Below, one piece after another: positions 6,866 to 9,303 of a DNA stretch of 9,303 nt. The notes under the pieces were generated by a model that was given only the letters and a program-made list of their open reading frames with translations, was not told where the DNA came from and did no database searches. The translations under genes were made by a program, and so were the position numbers. Position 1 is the stretch's first letter; each line of letters begins with the position of its first letter. The stretch spans positions 1 through 9,303 of the forward strand of contig JAEHDO010000271.1 of NCBI GenBank assembly GCA_016880375.1, in the 5' to 3' direction. The DNA comes from Betaproteobacteria bacterium. Lineage in GTDB: Bacteria > Pseudomonadota > Gammaproteobacteria > Burkholderiales > Rhodocyclaceae.

Positions 6866-6887
6866 TGGGGGGAAGGTACATAGATAT

Positions 6888-6928
6888 GCCGGCCACCCCG
6901 GGCTCGGGTGGCCGGCCTTTGGTTTTTT
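6888..6928 (+). terminator. Intrinsic terminator between the two phaB genes
   Basis: GCCGGCCACCC (6888-6898) pairs perfectly over 11 bp with GGGTGGCCGGC (6906-6916) around a 7-nt loop, followed by CTTTGG and six T (6923-6928). This is a strong rightward rho-independent terminator ending the phaC-phaB transcript. It begins 111 nt after the phaB stop and lies 22 nt before the second copy's start. The U-tract is interrupted by GG close to the stem, so read-through may occur. Confidence 0.8.
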
Positions 6929-6949
6929 GTTGTCATGGGAAGCACCGCG

Positions 6950-7690
6950 ATGTCGAAGAGGGTAGCGCTCGTAACGGGCGGCATGGGGGGCTTGGGCACG
7001 GCGATCTGCCGCGCCCTGGCCGAGGATGGGTTCGTCGTGGTGGCCAATTGCCTGCCCGGTTTTCCGCAGCAGGCCGAGTGGCTGGCGCAGAACAAGGCGG
7101 CCGGGTTCGAGTTTCACTCCGCCGAGGGCAATGTGGCCGACTACGACTCCTGCAATGCGATGGTCAGGCGCATCGAGGCGGAACTCGGCCCGGTCGACGT
7201 GCTGGTGAACAACGCCGGCATCACGCGCGACAATATGTTCCGCAAGATGCAGTCGTCCGAATGGACTGCCGTGATCGACGTGAACCTCAACAGCGTGTTC
7301 AACGTCACGCATCAGGTGCTGCCCGGCATGGCCGAGCGCGGCTGGGGCCGGGTCATCAATATTTCTTCGGTGAACGGCGTCAAGGGACAGTTCGGCCAGG
7401 CCAACTATTCGGCGGCCAAGGCCGGCATCCTCGGCTTCACCAAGGCCATCGCGCAGGAAGTGGCGCGCAAGGGCGTCACCGTGAATGCCATCGCCCCGGG
7501 CTACGTCGGCACCGACATGGTGATGGCGATCAAGCCGGAGGTCCGCGAGCAGATCGTCGCGCAGATCCCGATGGGACGCCTCGGCAAGCCGGAGGAAATC
7601 GGCAAGCTGGTGGCCTACCTGTCTTCCGAATATGCGGGCTATATGACCGGATCGACCTTGTCTATCAATGGCGGCTTGCACATGAGTTGA
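6950..7690 (+). CDS. phaB: Acetoacetyl-CoA reductase PhaB, second copy
   Basis: A second SDR of the PhaB type, also 246 aa from ATG 6950 (MSKRVALVTGGMGGLG). GGGAA at 6937-6941 serves as ribosome-binding site with 8 nt spacing; an in-frame ATG at 6935 is a less likely start. Motifs are the TGGMGGLG fold (9-16), NNAGITRD (87-94), catalytic Ser140, Tyr153 and Lys157, and C-terminal INGGLHMS. By hand alignment about 155 of 247 positions match the first copy, so this is an old tandem duplication or two separately acquired paralogues, not a recent repeat. The segment after strand beta-2 reads ANCLPGFPQQAEW (32-44), without the basic residues of the Cupriavidus NADPH-binding loop, so cofactor preference may differ. 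It lies directly behind an intrinsic terminator, with no clear promoter of its own seen in 6929-6949. Confidence 0.92.
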   Translation: MSKRVALVTGGMGGLGTAICRALAEDGFVVVANCLPGFPQQAEWLAQNKAAGFEFHSAEGNVADYDSCNAMVRRIEAELGPVDVLVNNAGITRDNMFRKMQSSEWTAVIDVNLNSVFNVTHQVLPGMAERGWGRVINISSVNGVKGQFGQANYSAAKAGILGFTKAIAQEVARKGVTVNAIAPGYVGTDMVMAIKPEVREQIVAQIPMGRLGKPEEIGKLVAYLSSEYAGYMTGSTLSINGGLHMS

Positions 7691-7696
7691 GGAGGC

Positions 7697-7714
7697 GAAA
7701 GCTCCAGGGCTTTC
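7697..7714 (+). repeat. Short inverted repeat in the phaR promoter region
   Basis: GAAAGC (7697-7702) and GCTTTC (7709-7714) are perfect 6-nt arms around a TCCAGG loop. The repeat begins 7 nt after the second phaB stop and covers the -35/spacer region of the candidate phaR promoter. It has no T-run, so a regulator-binding site is more plausible than a terminator; the evidence is only the symmetry and position. Confidence 0.4.
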
Positions 7715-7718
7715 TGCG

Positions 7719-7724
7719 TATAAT
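7719..7724 (+). promoter_or_regulatory. Candidate -10 box for phaR
   Basis: TATAAT lies 28 nt before the phaR ATG, predicting a leader of about 20 nt that includes the GAGGAG ribosome-binding site (7740-7745). The -35 position at 17 nt (7696-7701, CGAAAG) is poor and overlaps an inverted repeat, which suits a promoter under activator or repressor control. It would let phaR be transcribed separately from phaC-phaB. Confidence 0.5.
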
Positions 7725-7752
7725 CGACCAGTTGAGGGGGAGGAGAGAGAAC

Positions 7753-8352
7753 ATGGCCGAGCAGTCCAGACTGATCAAGAAGTACCCGAACCGACGGCTC
7801 TATGACACCAGGACGAGTTCCTACATCACCTTGTCAGACGTCAAGGAACTGGTGCTGAAGAACGAGGAATTCCAGGTCGTCGACGCCAAGAGCGGCGAGG
7901 ACATCACGCGCAGCATCCTGCTGCAGATCATTCTCGAGGAGGAAAGCGGCGGCATGCCGATGTTCACCAGCGACCTCCTCTCGCAGATGATCCGCTTCTA
8001 CGGCAACGCCATGCAGGGCATGATGGGCAAGTATCTCGAGGGCAACATCAAGGCCTTCACCGACATGCAGTCGAAGCTGCAGGACCAGGCCCGCGCCATG
8101 TACGGCGAGAACAATCCTGCGAGCAAGGATCTTTGGGCTCAGTTCCTCAACTTCCAGGGCCCCGCCATGCAGAGCATGATGGGCGCCTACATGGAACAGT
8201 CGAAGAACATGTTCATGCAGATGCAGGAGCAGATCGAGAGCCAGACGCGCAACATGTTCTCCGGCTTCCAGTTCCCGAATTTCGTCGCGCCGGGCGGCAA
8301 GCCGGCCGAAAAGCGGGAAGCCGCCGAAGAACCGACGCCGGAAAAGAAGTAG
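7753..8352 (+). CDS. phaR: Polyhydroxyalkanoate synthesis regulator PhaR
   Basis: PhaR is a DNA-binding repressor of phasin and PHA genes that also binds PHA granules, releasing its targets when polymer accumulates. The 199-aa protein starts at ATG 7753 behind GAGGAG (7 nt spacing). Residues about 6-66 are the conserved N-terminal DNA-binding domain ([48 protein letters not shown]). Two copies of a Met/Gln-rich helix follow: residues 84-117 and 136-169 align with 15 of 34 identities (G-AMQ-MMG-Y-E, F--MQ, Q-R-M), matching the duplicated PHB accumulation domain that in this family is linked to granule binding. The tail (180-199) is Lys/Glu/Pro-rich. It is the last gene of the pha cluster, and autoregulation is plausible given the inverted repeat before it. 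It is not the class IV synthase subunit also called PhaR. Confidence 0.95.
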   Translation: MAEQSRLIKKYPNRRLYDTRTSSYITLSDVKELVLKNEEFQVVDAKSGEDITRSILLQIILEEESGGMPMFTSDLLSQMIRFYGNAMQGMMGKYLEGNIKAFTDMQSKLQDQARAMYGENNPASKDLWAQFLNFQGPAMQSMMGAYMEQSKNMFMQMQEQIESQTRNMFSGFQFPNFVAPGGKPAEKREAAEEPTPEKK

Positions 8353-8399
8353 CCAGGCAGCATCCGCGGCCCCGACTCCGCCGCACTCCCGTCGACAGA

Positions 8400-9303
8400 A
8401 TGTCCCGCAAGAAACCCGCTGCCCAGCCGAAGGTCGGCTTCGTCTCCCTCGGCTGTCCCAAGGCCCTCGTCGATTCCGAGCAGATCCTGACGCGCCTGCG
8501 CGCCGAGGGCTACGACATCGTGCCCGACTACGACGGCGCCGACCTCGTTGTGGTAAACACCTGCGGTTTCATCGACGCCGCCGTGGCCGAGTCCCTCGAC
8601 GCCATCGGCGAAGCGCTGACCGAGAACGGCCGCGTCATCGTCACCGGCTGCCTCGGCGCCAGGGAGGACGTGGTGCTGGCCGCCCACCCGCAGGTGCTGG
8701 CCGTCACCGGCCCGCATGCCACCGAGCAGGTGATGCAGGAAGTGCACCGGCATTTGCCGAAACCCCACGACCCGTTCGAGGACCTGGTGCCGCCGCAGGG
8801 CATCAAGCTGACGCCGCGTCACTATGCCTACCTGAAGATATCCGAGGGCTGCAACCACCGCTGCACCTTCTGCATCATTCCCTCGCTGCGCGGCGACCTC
8901 GTCAGCCGCCCCATCAGCGACGTCATGCGCGAGGCGGAGAACCTCGTCGCCGCCGGCGTCAGGGAACTGCTCGTCGTCTCGCAGGACACCAGCGCCTACG
9001 GCGTCGACGTCAGGTACCGCACCGGCTTCTGGGGCGGCAAGCCGGTGAAGACGCGCCTCCTCGATCTGGCGAAGGCATTGGGCGAACTGGGCGTCTGGGT
9101 GCGACTGCACTACGTCTATCCCTATCCCAGCGTGGACGACCTGATCCCGCTGATGGCCGAAGGAAAGATACTTCCCTACCTCGATGTACCTTTCCAGCAT
9201 GCGAGTCCGCGCATCCTCAAGCTGATGAAGCGGCCGGCTTCCGCCGAGAAGGTGCTCGACCGCATCGCCGCCTGGCGCCGCGAAGTGCCGGACCTGGCGA
9301 TCC
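8400..9303 (+). CDS. rimO: Ribosomal protein S12 methylthiotransferase RimO (C-terminal part outside window)
   Basis: RimO is a radical-SAM enzyme that methylthiolates the conserved Asp of ribosomal protein S12 (Asp88 in E. coli numbering). The frame opens at ATG 8400 and runs 301 codons to the window edge; the family is about 440 aa, so the end of the radical-SAM domain and the TRAM domain are missing. The N-terminal methylthiotransferase domain shows [16 protein letters not shown] (Cys19), [11 protein letters not shown] (Cys55) and TGCLGAR (Cys84), the ligands of the auxiliary 4Fe-4S cluster. The radical-SAM motif CNHRCTFC gives Cys151, Cys155 and Cys158, followed by [22 protein letters not shown] and [21 protein letters not shown] are RimO-specific wording that separates it from MiaB. 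No good ribosome-binding site is visible before the ATG; no other in-frame start fits. It lies 47 nt after phaR and may be co-transcribed. Confidence 0.96.
   Translation, partial: MSRKKPAAQPKVGFVSLGCPKALVDSEQILTRLRAEGYDIVPDYDGADLVVVNTCGFIDAAVAESLDAIGEALTENGRVIVTGCLGAREDVVLAAHPQVLAVTGPHATEQVMQEVHRHLPKPHDPFEDLVPPQGIKLTPRHYAYLKISEGCNHRCTFCIIPSLRGDLVSRPISDVMREAENLVAAGVRELLVVSQDTSAYGVDVRYRTGFWGGKPVKTRLLDLAKALGELGVWVRLHYVYPYPSVDDLIPLMAEGKILPYLDVPFQHASPRILKLMKRPASAEKVLDRIAAWRREVPDLAI

Noticed and set aside
4137..6896. 919-codon open frame on the minus strand across phaC and the first phaB
   Set aside because: It is exactly antisense to two genes with full catalytic motifs. Its His/Arg/Gly/Val-rich wording is what high-GC codon bias gives on the opposite strand, and part of it runs through the C/G palindrome.
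6754..7752. Rightward open frame continuous with phaR, which would give a 532-aa fusion
   Set aside because: The upstream part lies out of frame over the second phaB and the terminator. phaR has its own ATG with GAGGAG at 7740-7745, and conservation starts at [14 protein letters not shown].
8187..9200. 337-codon minus-strand open frame opposite the end of phaR and rimO
   Set aside because: It is opposite the cysteine-motif-bearing rimO frame; its composition is of the shadow type.
1..9303. Search by eye for CRISPR repeats, tRNA/rRNA genes, insertion-sequence ends and phage or toxin-antitoxin genes
   Set aside because: No regularly spaced repeats, cloverleaf-like segments, transposase motifs or target-site duplications were seen; coding genes fill nearly all the window.

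Overview
The window is high-GC, tightly packed chromosomal DNA with short gaps, overlapping start/stop codons and strong GC bias at third codon positions. Gene content (bamD divergent from rluD-pgeF; a class I PHA cluster phaC-phaB-phaB-phaR; rimO) and protein wording point to a betaproteobacterium that stores polyhydroxybutyrate, plausibly of the Rhodocyclales type. That placement is inferred from recognised families and gene order, not from a search.

Left part (1-2278): the start of bamD, an outer-membrane assembly lipoprotein, runs leftward off the window. Divergent from it is a rightward run of rluD (23S rRNA pseudouridine synthase) and pgeF (YfiH/laccase-domain protein), overlapping by GTGA. 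Next comes an EamA/DMT membrane transporter (2275-3174) joined to pgeF by ATGA. A ZIP-family metal transporter (3198-3968) follows 23 nt later behind a -10-like box almost touching its start codon. On the opposite strand, a two-helix small membrane protein of unknown function (3909-4127) converges on and overlaps the end of the ZIP gene.

Right part (4128-8352): a polyhydroxyalkanoate gene cluster. A good sigma70-type promoter and a leader inverted repeat precede phaC (class I PHA synthase with C-D-H triad). Two tandem acetoacetyl-CoA reductase genes follow, both 246 aa and about 63% identical by hand alignment. Between them lie a G/C-rich palindrome resembling a dispersed repeat and a strong intrinsic terminator. 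phaR (PHA regulator) follows with its own -10 box. PhaB makes (R)-3-hydroxybutyryl-CoA, PhaC polymerises it, and PhaR senses granules and represses. No beta-ketothiolase (phaA) or phasin gene is in the window, so acetoacetyl-CoA must be supplied from elsewhere.

The right edge (8400-9303) holds the first 301 codons of rimO (ribosomal protein S12 methylthiotransferase), cut by the window end.

I see no new defence, mobile or RNA system. The points most worth a second look are the paralogous phaB pair with a terminator between the copies and different cofactor-loop residues, the hairpins in the phaC leader and phaR promoter, and two candidate leaderless genes.
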